The notes: generated by a model not told the origin, from the letters alone. Positions 36,384 to 45,823 are shown, counted from the stretch's first letter. The stretch is DNA of 64,000 nt from Oscillatoriales cyanobacterium USR001 (GCA_001698425.1 MBRE01000022.1:88434-152433), one strand, 5' to 3'. Numbers and translations are program-made.

Positions 36384-37715
36384 CTACAGAGCACCTGCGG
36401 CAGTTTTGTCAAGCACTCCACCCGAAAGGTGAGTAGTAATATTCATCGCTTGTAACACCGGAAGACCATCTAAACCATTGGGATAATCAATCACAGTAAC
36501 CGCCCCATTTCCTTGCTTAAAATTCCAGAAACGATCCGGTTCCAAGCCAAACAAATGACAAAGAATAGCCTTATTAATGGCATCGTGAGCCACAACAATA
36601 CCCACACCAGAAACAGAAGCCACAACTTCGCGCCAAGCCGCAATTGCTCTTTCCCAAACCTGCTGTAAATTTTCACCTTCCGGCATTTGAACATTTTCTG
36701 GCGCAGTTTTCCACTCATTTAAAAGCCCAGGAAAATCCCCCTCAATTTCACTTTCAAACTTCCCTTCCCAAAGACCATGACTAATTTCTCTCAATCGATC
36801 TTTTAGCTGTAATTGAATTTCTGGGTGATATTGTAAGATAATTTCCGCCGTTTCCTTCGGACGTAACATCGAACTACTCACTGCAAAATCTAACTTAACC
36901 TCCTTGAGAAATTCCGCCGCTCGTTGGGATTGTTCTCTGCCATTCTCATTGAGAGGAACATCAATTTGTCCCTGAAACTTACCAGCTTTATTCCATTCAG
37001 TTTCACCATGACGTACTAGCAATAAACGTGGTCCATGATGACCTTCTCTGGGCTTCGGGAAAATTTCACCAACATGAGAAGTAAGATTCATTGATTCTAG
37101 TTGAACTGGCTCTCCCAAATTCCCACTAAAATTTAAAACGGTAATACCACAATTTGACTGTTGAATTGCATGATAATAAGCAGGAGAAATCCCTAATGCC
37201 GTAGCAATTAAAGCCCGATTAATACCATTATGAGCCACTACTAAAATTGTCTGCCCGTCGTGACGAGACAAAACATCTTGCCAAAACAGACAAGCATTTT
37301 CAAACAATGCTAAAACGGGAAAGTAATCAAATTTTTCTCCATTATTCGATACCGCCATTGAGAATTTGTCTGGTTGTTCTTGCCAGCGGCGATAATCTTC
37401 TGGAAATTGATTAATTACGTCTTGGCGAAGCATTCCTTCCCACAGAGGTAAATCAATTTCCATTAATTTATCTGTCGCCTGCAAAGGGGGGGGAGTATCA
37501 AAACAAGAGAGAATAATTTCTGCTGTTTGTTTAGCTCGTTGTAGGGGACTAGAATAGAGATAATCAAAGGTAAGACTGTTAAGTGCAGAGCCAACTTGAG
37601 TGGCGGCTGTACAGCCTTTTTCTGTCAAAACAGATTTATCGAGGCGGCCTTGGATGCGGCGCTCTTTGTTGAAGCTGCTTTGTCCATGACGGACGAGAAT
37701 AACGCGAGTAGTCAG
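36384..37715 (-). CDS. Double-domain histidine phosphatase; CTG start
   Basis: Two phosphoglycerate-mutase-type domains in one protein. The first begins VILVRHGQSSFN, the second LLLVRHGETEWNKAGKFQGQ; each keeps its own RHG, downstream Arg and late His (VVAHNGINRALI, VVAHDAINKAIL). No ATG, GTG or TTG occurs in frame between the upstream stop and the RHG motif; the first such codon (TTG 37628) would delete the catalytic RHG. A CTG at 37715-37713 sits seven bases after GGAGG and gives MTTRVILVRHG, which aligns with homologous starts; so I annotate 443 residues from CTG. The substrate (phosphoglycerate, alpha-ribazole phosphate or other) is not determined. Confidence 0.85.
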   Translation of the reverse strand: MTTRVILVRHGQSSFNKERRIQGRLDKSVLTEKGCTAATQVGSALNSLTFDYLYSSPLQRAKQTAEIILSCFDTPPPLQATDKLMEIDLPLWEGMLRQDVINQFPEDYRRWQEQPDKFSMAVSNNGEKFDYFPVLALFENACLFWQDVLSRHDGQTILVVAHNGINRALIATALGISPAYYHAIQQSNCGITVLNFSGNLGEPVQLESMNLTSHVGEIFPKPREGHHGPRLLLVRHGETEWNKAGKFQGQIDVPLNENGREQSQRAAEFLKEVKLDFAVSSSMLRPKETAEIILQYHPEIQLQLKDRLREISHGLWEGKFESEIEGDFPGLLNEWKTAPENVQMPEGENLQQVWERAIAAWREVVASVSGVGIVVAHDAINKAILCHLFGLEPDRFWNFKQGNGAVTVIDYPNGLDGLPVLQAMNITTHLSGGVLDKTAAGAL

Positions 37716-37938
37716 GGTTAAGCCTCCAGGAAAATTAAGGGTTAGAAGACCTTTAGCATTTTAAACTATGAGGGGACTGTTGGCGAGTTAAGATTCCTCT
37801 GAGTTTTTCTGAGTAAAACAAGCTAATAATTCCTCACGATTAAGCTGCATAATCAGTTTTGCTGGATACCTTGCTGGATAACTTATTGCTGCGTAAATCC
37901 TGATACAATAAGTATCCTGTCTATTAAGGAAACAAACT

Positions 37939-39744
37939 ATGCGACTCTCTCAAATGCTCTTTGCTACTTTACGGGAAGATCCCGCAGAAGCGGAAATTCC
38001 CAGTCACAAACTATTGCTACGTGCAGGTTACATCCGTCGCATCGGTAGCGGTATTTACGCTTATCTCCCGTTAATGTGGCGAGTGCTGAAAAAAGTTTCT
38101 CAAATTGTGCGTGAAGAAATGGATGCAACTGGTGCTCAAGAATGTCTATTACCTCAATTACAACCGGCTGAATTGTGGCGGGAATCTGGTCGATGGGAAA
38201 CCTATACTAAAGCTGAGGGGATTATGTTTGCTCTTACTGATAGACAAAATCGTGAATTAGGCTTGGGACCAACTCACGAAGAAGTGATTACTACAATTGC
38301 TAAGGATATGATTCGTTCTTATCGGCAATTACCTCTGCATCTTTACCAAATTCAAACTAAATTTCGGGATGAAATTCGTCCTAGATTTGGTTTGATGCGC
38401 GGCCGCGAGTTTATTATGAAAGATGGTTATTCTTTCCATAAAGATGAAGAAAGTTTGAAAAAAACTTATCAAGATATGGCTCAAGCTTACAGTAATATGT
38501 TGCGTCGCAGTGGTTTAAAATTCCGAGGTGTTGATGCTGATTCTGGGGCGATCGGGGGTTCTGGTTCTCAAGAATTTATGGTGTTAGCAGATGCGGGTGA
38601 GGATGAAGTGCTTTATACTGAAGATGGTCAGTATGCGGCTAATGTGGAAAAGGCTGTTTCAATGCCTGCGGATGCTGAAATATCAGCTTTTACAAGTTAT
38701 GAAAAACGGGAAACGCCGGGAACTGAGACGATCGAAAAACTCTGCAAATTTTTCAAGTCTTCTCCAACTCAAGTGGTAAAAAATGTACTTTACCAAGTGG
38801 TTTATGACAATGGGATTACAGTTTTGGTGCTGGTAATTATTCGCGGCGATCAGGATGTGAATGAGGTAAAGTTGGTAAATGAATTAACTAAGTTAGCCAA
38901 TAATTACCAAGCAAAAACGATAGTTTCTCTGACAGTTCCCGATGCTGAGGCACAACAAAAATGGGCGACGAAACCTTTGCCTTTAGGTTACATTGCTCCC
39001 AATCTTGCTGATGATTACATTGCTAACAGTAAGCAGGTAAATGCTAAGTTTTTACGGTTAGTAGATCGAACAGCGGTTGATTTAAAGAATTTCATTACTG
39101 GTTCTAATGAATCAGGCTATCATGTTGTTGGTGCAAATTGGGGTAAAGAGTTTCCATTGCCAGAAAAAGTAGTGGATGTGAGAAAGGCAAAAAAAGGCGA
39201 TCGCGCTCTCCATAATCCCGAACAAACCCTAGAAAGTGCCAGGGGAATTGAAGTCGGTCATATCTTCCAACTGGGTACAAAATATTCTCAAGCAATGGGG
39301 GCAACTTATACTAATGAACAAGGGGAAGAAGTTCCTTTAGTGATGGGTTGTTATGGTGTGGGTGTATCTCGTTTAGCTCAATCTGCGGTGGAGCAATCCT
39401 ACGATAAAGATGGCATAATTTGGCCTGTGGCGATCGCACCTTATCATGCAATTATTAGCATCCCCAATATTAGCGATGCTCAACAGATAGAAGTTGCAGA
39501 AAAACTCTATCAAGAACTCAATCAAGCTGGTATTGAAACTCTGTTAGATGACCGAGACGAACGGGCAGGAGTTAAATTCAAAGATGCTGATTTAATCGGC
39601 ATTCCCTACCGAATTGTCCCCGGTCGTTCCCTCAAACAAGGTAAAGTTGAAGTTGTCGAAAGAGCTACCCATAACTCTCAAGAAATTGCCATTGATGATG
39701 TAAAATCTACTCTGATGGAATGGATTAGTAATGCCTTAAAATGA
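37939..39744 (+). CDS. proS: Prolyl-tRNA synthetase
   Basis: ProS attaches proline to tRNA-Pro. A 601-residue bacterial class II synthetase with motif 1 region ([18 protein letters not shown]), motif 2 ([26 protein letters not shown]) and motif 3 ([17 protein letters not shown]), an inserted editing domain (about 225-400) and a C-terminal anticodon-binding domain ([20 protein letters not shown]). Start ATG 37939 is preceded by AAGGAAA. It is divergent from the histidine phosphatase, sharing a 223-base region. Two repeats follow after it. Confidence 0.97.
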   Translation: MRLSQMLFATLREDPAEAEIPSHKLLLRAGYIRRIGSGIYAYLPLMWRVLKKVSQIVREEMDATGAQECLLPQLQPAELWRESGRWETYTKAEGIMFALTDRQNRELGLGPTHEEVITTIAKDMIRSYRQLPLHLYQIQTKFRDEIRPRFGLMRGREFIMKDGYSFHKDEESLKKTYQDMAQAYSNMLRRSGLKFRGVDADSGAIGGSGSQEFMVLADAGEDEVLYTEDGQYAANVEKAVSMPADAEISAFTSYEKRETPGTETIEKLCKFFKSSPTQVVKNVLYQVVYDNGITVLVLVIIRGDQDVNEVKLVNELTKLANNYQAKTIVSLTVPDAEAQQKWATKPLPLGYIAPNLADDYIANSKQVNAKFLRLVDRTAVDLKNFITGSNESGYHVVGANWGKEFPLPEKVVDVRKAKKGDRALHNPEQTLESARGIEVGHIFQLGTKYSQAMGATYTNEQGEEVPLVMGCYGVGVSRLAQSAVEQSYDKDGIIWPVAIAPYHAIISIPNISDAQQIEVAEKLYQELNQAGIETLLDDRDERAGVKFKDADLIGIPYRIVPGRSLKQGKVEVVERATHNSQEIAIDDVKSTLMEWISNALK

Positions 39745-39754
39745 CAACAGTATT

Positions 39755-39846
39755 CGGGGCGGGTTATTTAATATTTTGGTGAATCGCAGGGATTTGGGTG
39801 AACCCGCCCCTACCAAACTGTTGCCAAATTTTTGAGAATTGGTATA
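39755..39846. repeat. Dispersed inverted-repeat element, copy B
   Basis: Second copy of the element at 31003-31096. It begins CGGGGCGGGTT, carries AACCCGCCCCTACC, then AAACTGTTGCC and ends TGGTATA. Base identity with copy A is high at the ends and lower between the arms. It follows the proS stop by 10 bases. Confidence 0.8.
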
Positions 39847-40218
39847 AAATCTGTTTACCAGCGGCTTCGGCTATTAAAGGCCTCGTTTTCCTTGCTTGCT
39901 TGCTTACTTACAACAGATGGTATAATTTTGATCTCGATCGACAATAACCAAATGTTAGTTTGGTTACACTTTTAGAAACTTATCTCCCATAGACTTAAAA
40001 AGATTGCGCCCAGGAACCCCAGCAATAGGGATATTTAAGAACGAAATTTCTTAAGAATCTCAGTCGCTTCAGCGGCGAAAGTGTCAATCTAGCTCAGTCT
40101 ATCTTCACACCAGACAATTTTTTTGTGGAAAAAACTTACTTTTATATGAGTGGACTGTTTTTTCACCAAATTGTCTGAGTCTTATACAAATTATTGCTTT
40201 TCACTCAGAGGTGATTAA
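39847..40218. other. Intergenic region upstream of the DUF4278 gene
   Basis: The rest of the 474-base gap after proS. No good open frame or RNA gene is seen. It holds AT-rich DNA, a TTAAGAA/TTCTTAA hairpin near 40038, and a strong inverted repeat at 40111-40177 described separately. Confidence 0.6.
40111..40177 (+). promoter_or_regulatory. Leader hairpin upstream of the DUF4278 gene
   Basis: CAGACAATTT (40111-40120) pairs with AAATTGTCTG (40168-40177), and inside it AAAAAAC (40129-40135) pairs with GTTTTTT (40157-40163). The loop is about 21 bases. It ends 42 bases before the ATG at 40219, so it could be a regulatory leader or the terminator of an unseen RNA. No ligand class is recognised. 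Confidence 0.4.
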
Positions 40219-40680
40219 ATGAGTTGGCTTTTTCTTACTCCTTTGGTAATTGCTTTCGCAGTCACTTATCTCTTTAAAAATTGCGCTGACGAACCTGCAT
40301 ACTTTGCAGTTTCCATTGCTGCATTCTGTTTAATTCTGAGCTTATTGTTAGCACCTTGGCAAATCAAGGCATTGCTTTTGGTGTTGGTAATTTTAGCCAG
40401 CCGACGACTACTCGCTTCCTTTTTACCTGTTGATGATGAAGAAAACACAAACATTAAACTTCTTTATCGCGGTGTCAATTACGAAGTTGGCCATCCAACC
40501 GTTCAAAGAAATGTTGAAGGAACCGAAGCTGAAATCGCGGGAAAATATCGGGGTCAAATTTGGAGAAATCAGAAGCCCCAAAATACAGTGACGCTGACAC
40601 CAGGGATGAAATATAGAGGTGTGTCAATTAATCCCCAACAATCTATCATCTCGATGACAGAAAAAGACAGGAAATCTTGA
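40219..40680 (+). CDS. DUF4278 membrane protein
   Basis: A 153-residue protein with two N-terminal hydrophobic helices (WLFLTPLVIAFAVTYLF and FAVSIAAFCLILSLLLAPW) plus a third (ALLLVLVILASRRLLASFL). The C-terminal part has the DUF4278 signature, a repeated YRG unit: KLLYRGVNYEVG, IAGKYRGQIW and MKYRGVSIN. DUF4278 is cyanobacterial and uncharacterised. It starts at ATG 40219 after GAGGTGATTAA and is followed by the DUF1232 gene 77 bases downstream. Confidence 0.82.
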   Translation: MSWLFLTPLVIAFAVTYLFKNCADEPAYFAVSIAAFCLILSLLLAPWQIKALLLVLVILASRRLLASFLPVDDEENTNIKLLYRGVNYEVGHPTVQRNVEGTEAEIAGKYRGQIWRNQKPQNTVTLTPGMKYRGVSINPQQSIISMTEKDRKS

Positions 40681-40756
40681 AGGAGTAATGCTGGCGAGTT
40701 GGCAAGTGCTAAGGCTGAAGGAATTGTGAACAAAACATCCAATAAATTATTAAGCT

Positions 40757-41137
40757 ATGCAGCAATTAAAACAACTCGTCAGAAAACTTAAACAAGATAT
40801 TTATACTGTATATCTTGCTAGTATCGATCCTAGAGTTCCTTGGTATGCTAGATTTTTAGCGATCTGTGTAGTTGCTTATGCTTTTAGTCCAATTGATTTG
40901 ATTCCCGATTTTATTCCAATTCTTGGTTATTTGGATGACTTGCTGATTGTGCCCTGTGGAATTTGGTTGTTACTAAAGATAATTCCCCCAGGGATTTTAG
41001 CCGATTGTCGGGAAAAAGCCGCAGAAATATCTGAGAGGCAGCCGAAAAATTGGGTAGCTGCTGGCGTGATTATCATAATTTGGTTCCTATTGGGAATTAC
41101 AGCAGTGATTTGGGTAAAAATCATCTTTAAAAATTAA
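40757..41137 (+). CDS. DUF1232 (YkvA-like) membrane protein
   Basis: A 126-residue protein with YARFLAICVVAYAFSPIDLI and PDFIPILGYLDDLLIVP, the hallmark of DUF1232. It has three hydrophobic segments, the last one (WVAAGVIIIIWFLLGITAVIW) near the C-terminus. Function in the family is unknown. Same strand as the preceding DUF4278 gene. Confidence 0.9.
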   Translation: MQQLKQLVRKLKQDIYTVYLASIDPRVPWYARFLAICVVAYAFSPIDLIPDFIPILGYLDDLLIVPCGIWLLLKIIPPGILADCREKAAEISERQPKNWVAAGVIIIIWFLLGITAVIWVKIIFKN

Positions 41138-41217
41138 GCCTAAATATATATTGGAAAACAAAAGGTTTATGGTAGTATTACAATGGTGATACTTAAAATA
41201 AAAATAAAGGGTTTTTT

Positions 41218-42315
41218 GTGATCGATAAAAATTTGCGTAAATGGGCTTCTGTATTACTAACAAATGTCCTGTTCGTAGCACCGTTAACGGCCTGCGGCGG
41301 CTCATCGGGGTCAACAGAACAGGCTAAACCAACGACCGCAACTACTAGCAGTTCTCAGAGTCAGAATCGATTAGAAAAAATCATCAATCGTGGGACGTTA
41401 ATTTGTGGTGTTAGCGGTCAATTACCTGGATTTAGTTTTGTTGATGAAAAAGGTAAATATTCTGGGTTAGATGTGGATATTTGCAGGTCGATCGCGGCTG
41501 CATTATTTAACGATCCAGATAAGGTTGAATACCGCAATCTTAACGCCAAAGAACGGTTTACCGCGTTGCAATCTGGGGAAATTGATATCCTCAGTCGTAA
41601 TACCACTTGGACGCTCTCTCGCGATGCTGCTACTGGCCTAGAATTTGCACCAGTTATATTTTACGACAGCCAAGGGATTATGGTAAAAAAGAATAGCGGG
41701 ATCAAAACTTTAAAAGATTTTACTGGAAAATCTATCTGTATTCAAACGGGAACGAGTACCGAACAAAACTTGTCCGATCAAATGCGAAAACTTGGTGTTA
41801 AATACAAACCAGTTGTATTTGAAGATGTGAATGTTTCATTCGCAACCTATCAGGAAGGTCGCTGTCAAGGAGTTACAGCCGATCGCTCTCAATTAGTTTC
41901 AAAACGGACTATTTTACCTAATCCCGATGAAAATATCATCTTAGGCGATGTGATGTCCAAGGAACCTTTAGCCCCCGCTGTAAGTGGTGGTGATTCTAAG
42001 TGGGCAGATGCGGTGAGGTGGATTGTTTATGCTACAATTGAAGCGGAAGATTTAGGCGTTAATTCTCAGAATATTGAGCAATTGGCAAAAACTACAACTG
42101 ACCCTAATATCAAGCGGTTATTAGGAACTGAAGGAGATTTAGGCAAGGGTTTAAATTTACCTAATGACTTTGCGCTTCGGGTTGTGAAAAATGTTGGTAA
42201 TTATGGTGAAATTTACGATCGCAATCTCGGTCAAAATAGTAAACTTAAGTTAGAAAGAGGGCAAAATAAACTGTGGAAAGATGGTGGTTTACTTTATTCA
42301 CCTCCATTCCGCTAA
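41218..42315 (+). CDS. natF: Amino-acid ABC transporter substrate-binding lipoprotein (NatF-type)
   Basis: GTG start; 365 residues. A lipoprotein signal ends in LTAC with lipidated Cys26. The rest is a family 3 solute-binding protein: GTLICGVSGQLPGFSFVDEK, YSGLDVDICRSIAAALF, SICIQTGTSTEQNL, and the terminal SSP. This matches the polar amino-acid receptor NatF of the cyanobacterial N-II system, which works with permeases NatG and NatH and the ATPase BgtA. natG and natH follow downstream but are separated from natF by two Uma2 genes. No ATPase gene lies in the window, so BgtA must be encoded elsewhere. Confidence 0.9.
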   Translation: MIDKNLRKWASVLLTNVLFVAPLTACGGSSGSTEQAKPTTATTSSSQSQNRLEKIINRGTLICGVSGQLPGFSFVDEKGKYSGLDVDICRSIAAALFNDPDKVEYRNLNAKERFTALQSGEIDILSRNTTWTLSRDAATGLEFAPVIFYDSQGIMVKKNSGIKTLKDFTGKSICIQTGTSTEQNLSDQMRKLGVKYKPVVFEDVNVSFATYQEGRCQGVTADRSQLVSKRTILPNPDENIILGDVMSKEPLAPAVSGGDSKWADAVRWIVYATIEAEDLGVNSQNIEQLAKTTTDPNIKRLLGTEGDLGKGLNLPNDFALRVVKNVGNYGEIYDRNLGQNSKLKLERGQNKLWKDGGLLYSPPFR

Positions 42316-42337
42316 GTTTTATCTCAGGAGAATAGTG

Positions 42338-42907
42338 ATGTCTGTTCAGATGCAAAAACGGCTATTTACAGTACAAGAATATCACTTAATGAGTGAGGCT
42401 GGTATTTTTGGTAATAATGAAAGAGTGGAACTCATAGACGGAGAAATTATCGAAATGGCCGCAATTGGTAAACGTCACGCCGCCCGTGTCGATCGCCTTG
42501 CCCGAATGTTCAGTCGGATTCCAGAGTCTTTGGTTATTTTCCGCGTACAAAATCCGATTTGTCTCAATGATAAATCTGAACCTCAACCTGATATTGCTTT
42601 AGTAAAACCCCGTGCTGATTTTTACGAAGAATCCTTGCCAAATAGTGAAAATATTTGGCTTTTGGTAGAAGTTGCCGATACTACCATTGACTACGATCGC
42701 GATGTGAAAATACCTAACTATGCTCGATCTGGTATTCAGGAAGTTTGGTTATGGGATCTGGAGGCTAACTGTTTAGAAGTTTACCGTTTACCAACAGCTT
42801 ATGGATATAGTTTTAGGCAAAAGTTTGAGAGAGGAGAAATGGTTTCTCCCTTGGCTTTTCCTGATTTTTTTGTGAGTATTGATTTAATATTGAGTTGGGG
42901 AGATTAG
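42338..42907 (+). CDS. Uma2 family nuclease, copy 1 of tandem pair
   Basis: 189 residues from ATG 42338 (MSVQMQKRLFTVQEYHLMSE), preceded by CAGGAG; the longer frame from 42281 is not used. It carries the usual Uma2 elements: NNERVELIDGEIIEMAAIG, SEPQPDIALVKPRADF and WLLVEVADTTIDYDRDVKIP (catalytic Glu), EVWLWDLEANCLEVYR. It is nearly identical to the next gene except residues about 55-68 and a few scattered changes. It lies 22 bases after natF. The pair interrupts the natF-natG-natH operon. Confidence 0.88.
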   Translation: MSVQMQKRLFTVQEYHLMSEAGIFGNNERVELIDGEIIEMAAIGKRHAARVDRLARMFSRIPESLVIFRVQNPICLNDKSEPQPDIALVKPRADFYEESLPNSENIWLLVEVADTTIDYDRDVKIPNYARSGIQEVWLWDLEANCLEVYRLPTAYGYSFRQKFERGEMVSPLAFPDFFVSIDLILSWGD

Positions 42908-42928
42908 CCTTTAAAAAGGAGCATAGTT

Positions 42929-43498
42929 ATGTCTGTTCAGATGCAAAAACGACTATTTACAGTACAAGAATATCACTTAATGAGCGAAGCTGGTATTTTT
43001 GGTAATAATGAAAGAGTCGAACTTATAGAAGGAGAAATTATCGAAATGGCCGCAATTGGTAAACGTCACGCCGCCCGTGTCGATCGCCTGGCAAATTTAT
43101 TTTACGAACAGGTACGAAAACGTGCTATTATCCGCGTACAAAATCCAATTTGTCTCAATGATAAATCTGAACCTCAACCTGATATTGCTTTAGTAAAACC
43201 CCGCGCTGATTTTTACGAAGAATCCTTACCAAATAGTGAAAATATTTGGCTTTTAGTAGAAGTTGCCGATACTACCATTGACTACGATCGCGATGTGAAA
43301 ATACCTAACTATGCTGGCTCTGGTATTCAGGAAGTTTGGTTATGGGATCTGGAGGCTAACTGTTTAGAAGTTTACCGTTTACCAACAGCTTATGGATATA
43401 GTTTTATGCAAAAGTTTGAGGGAGGAAAAATAGTTTCCCCCTTGGCTTTTCCTGATTTTTTTGTGAGTATTGATTTAATATTGAGTTGGGGAGATTAA
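42929..43498 (+). CDS. Uma2 family nuclease, copy 2 of tandem pair
   Basis: A 189-residue duplicate of the preceding gene, with the same start (MSVQMQKRLFTVQEYHLMSE) after AAAAAGGAG. It keeps the metal-binding Asp (PQPDIALVK) and Glu (LLVEVADTT). Its block 55-68 reads NLFYEQVRKRAIIRVQ against RMFSRIPESLVIFRVQ in copy 1, and a few changes occur near the C-terminus (NYAGSG, FMQKFEGGKIV). It is 21 bases after copy 1 and 6 bases before natG. Confidence 0.88.
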   Translation: MSVQMQKRLFTVQEYHLMSEAGIFGNNERVELIEGEIIEMAAIGKRHAARVDRLANLFYEQVRKRAIIRVQNPICLNDKSEPQPDIALVKPRADFYEESLPNSENIWLLVEVADTTIDYDRDVKIPNYAGSGIQEVWLWDLEANCLEVYRLPTAYGYSFMQKFEGGKIVSPLAFPDFFVSIDLILSWGD

Positions 43499-43504
43499 CT
43501 AGAT

Positions 43505-44686
43505 TTGCTAAATTTACCTATTTTTCAAAACTTATCTCAGATGTTACGCGATCGACGGTTTTGGCAAATTGCCATCCAAATTATAGCCGTTATTTTAGTA
43601 TTGATTTTTATCGCAGTTATTGGCAGTAATCTAAATGCTAATTTGCAACAACTAGGCATTAAATTAGGCTTTGACTTTTTAGGTACTCAGGCATCTTTTG
43701 ATATTGGCGAGAGTATCATTAATTACGATCCTTCTAACAGTTTTGCTCAAGCAATGTTAGTAGGTTTAGTAAACTCATTACGCATCATGGCGATCGGTTT
43801 AATCACCTCAACTATTGTCGGATTAACAGTAGGAATTGCCAGACTTTCTGACAATTGGTTAGTGCGAAACTTAGCCATGATTTATGTAGAAGTTTTGCGA
43901 AATACACCCTTACTACTGCAATTATTTTTCTGGTATTTTGCCGTCTTTATCTCACTCCCAAAAATTGAAAGTAACGCGCAGTTTTCTAACCCATTTTATT
44001 TTTTTACTAATCAGGGTATCGCTATCCCTTGGATAGCAAGTAATTCAAATACAGGATTATGGTTAATTTTATTAACTGTCGGAATTTTAGCCTCCGCTTG
44101 GCTTTGGCGGTGGCGGGTTAAAATTAGAGTAGAAACAGGGGAAGCGGGAAGACAATTTTTATGGGCTTCAAGCGCAATTTTACTAACTGTAATTATAGCT
44201 TTAATTATCACTCAAAATTTACCCTTTACTTTAGATATTCCCCACATTACAGAAAATTTAGAACTCGAAGGCGGGTTAAAATTAACCCCAGAATTTACAA
44301 CATTGCTAACAGGATTAACCCTTTATACAGCCAGTTTCATTGCGGAAATTGTGCGTGCGGGGATTCAATCAGTACCAAAAGGACAATGGGAAGCCGGAAA
44401 AGCTTTAGGATTAAAGTCTGGATTAATGATGCAATTAGTAATTTTACCCCAAGCTTTACGAGTGATTGTACCGCCCTTAACCAGTCAGTATCTCAACTTA
44501 GCAAAAAATTCTAGTTTAGCAATTGCGATCGGCTATCCCGATGTATATTTTGTAGCATCTACTACATTTAATCAAACAGGAAGAGCCGTAGAAGTCATGT
44601 TGCTAATTATAATAATATATCTTACTATTAGTTTAGTCATTGCGATCGCGATGAATTTATATAATCGAAGCGTACAACTGAAATAA
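43505..44686 (+). CDS. natG: Amino-acid ABC transporter permease (NatG-type)
   Basis: A 393-residue His/Glu/Gln/Arg-type permease with about eight hydrophobic segments. The family hallmark EAA loop is EAGKALGLKSGLMMQLVILP with PQALRVIVPPL, and VEVLRNTPLLLQLFFWYFAVF is the conserved periplasmic-side motif. It pairs with NatH to form the membrane channel of the N-II system. The start is TTG 43505 or ATG 43541. Six bases after the second Uma2 gene and 39 before natH. Confidence 0.9.
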   Translation: MLNLPIFQNLSQMLRDRRFWQIAIQIIAVILVLIFIAVIGSNLNANLQQLGIKLGFDFLGTQASFDIGESIINYDPSNSFAQAMLVGLVNSLRIMAIGLITSTIVGLTVGIARLSDNWLVRNLAMIYVEVLRNTPLLLQLFFWYFAVFISLPKIESNAQFSNPFYFFTNQGIAIPWIASNSNTGLWLILLTVGILASAWLWRWRVKIRVETGEAGRQFLWASSAILLTVIIALIITQNLPFTLDIPHITENLELEGGLKLTPEFTTLLTGLTLYTASFIAEIVRAGIQSVPKGQWEAGKALGLKSGLMMQLVILPQALRVIVPPLTSQYLNLAKNSSLAIAIGYPDVYFVASTTFNQTGRAVEVMLLIIIIYLTISLVIAIAMNLYNRSVQLK

Positions 44687-44725
44687 TACAATTAAAATAA
44701 ATTTAACATTAATTATTAAACACAG

Positions 44726-45757
44726 ATGGAAACTCCCCCTTTATTCATACCACCAATTAGCAATTCCCCAACCCCTGCCAATTGGGTGAGAAAAAACTTA
44801 TTTAATACCTGGTATAATAGCATTCTCACAGTTATTTGCTTATTTGTCATCTTCCAATCCTTTAAAGGATTCGCAATTTGGGTAACAACAAAAGCTCAAT
44901 GGCGAGTAATCAGTGCAAATTTACCACTATTTTTAGCCGGGAGATTTCCCCGCGAATTGCACTGGCGACTGTGGATAATTTTGGCCATAATTTTATTACT
45001 TAGCTGTTTAACTTTGAGAAAATTTCAGAAGCAGAAAATAACTAACTGGTTGCCCTTAGCTTGGATATTTTCATTTCCCATAATTTTATGGTTAATTAAA
45101 GGCGGTTTCGGTTTAAAAGAAGTCCCGACAAATGACTGGGGCGGTTTAATGTTAACTCTTTTCACCGCATTTATTAGCATCACCCTTTCATTTCCCCTTG
45201 GAGTATTGTTAGCCTTGGGAAGACAAAGCAGCTTGCCAGTTGTCAAAATATTCTCAATATTATATATTGAAATTATCCGAGGTTTACCATTAATTGGAAT
45301 TTTATTTTTAGGTCAAGTAATGTTGCAATTTTTTCTACCACCCGGCACTCCGAAATTAGATAGATTAGTGAGGGCAATTGCGGCCTTAACTTTATTTAGT
45401 GCGGCTTATTTAGCTGAAAATGTGCGGGGGGGATTGCAATCAGTACCACGCGGACAAGTAGAGGCAGCGCATTCCCTGGGTTTGAATACACCCTTAGTAA
45501 TTCTATTAATTGTATTACCCCAAGCTTTACGAGCAGTAATTCCGGCGATTGTCGGTCAATTTATCGGATTGTTTAAGGATACTTCCCTACTTTCTCTATT
45601 TGGAATATTAGAATTAGTAGGCATATCTCGCACCGTTTTATCAAATCCATCCTATAGTGGTCTTTATGCAGAAGTTTATGTATTTATTGGTGTAATTTAT
45701 TGGTTGTTTTGTTACTCAATGTCCTTAGCGAGTCGCAAATTGGAGCAAACCCTTTAG
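44726..45757 (+). CDS. natH: Amino-acid ABC transporter permease (NatH-type)
   Basis: A 343-residue permease with the EAA-type loop VEAAHSLGLNTPLVILLIVL then PQALRAVIPAIVGQFIGLF and the conserved IEIIRGLPLIGILFLGQ. It has about eight hydrophobic helices and forms a heterodimer with NatG. The ATG 44726 follows natG closely. The gene is followed by a dispersed palindromic repeat at 45783. Confidence 0.9.
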   Translation: METPPLFIPPISNSPTPANWVRKNLFNTWYNSILTVICLFVIFQSFKGFAIWVTTKAQWRVISANLPLFLAGRFPRELHWRLWIILAIILLLSCLTLRKFQKQKITNWLPLAWIFSFPIILWLIKGGFGLKEVPTNDWGGLMLTLFTAFISITLSFPLGVLLALGRQSSLPVVKIFSILYIEIIRGLPLIGILFLGQVMLQFFLPPGTPKLDRLVRAIAALTLFSAAYLAENVRGGLQSVPRGQVEAAHSLGLNTPLVILLIVLPQALRAVIPAIVGQFIGLFKDTSLLSLFGILELVGISRTVLSNPSYSGLYAEVYVFIGVIYWLFCYSMSLASRKLEQTL

Positions 45758-45782
45758 ATAATGCAATAACTTGATGATTTGG

Positions 45783-45823
45783 TTTGTAGTAAGCGCTTTA
45801 GCGCTCTTTGCGCTTACTACAAA
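45783..45823. repeat. Palindromic repeat, copy C1 (14-base arms)
   Basis: TTTGTAGTAAGCGC (45783-45796) is complementary to GCGCTTACTACAAA (45810-45823) with a 13-base loop. The surrounding TGATGATTTGG and AACTAATTAT are shared with copy C2 at 57666. Forms a stable hairpin after natH. A half element is at 47618-47645. Confidence 0.85.

Noticed and set aside
41140..41217. Possible NtcA site upstream of natF (GTA-N8-TAC)
   Set aside because: The spacing between GTA and TAC around 41172 does not give 8 bases in any arrangement checked.
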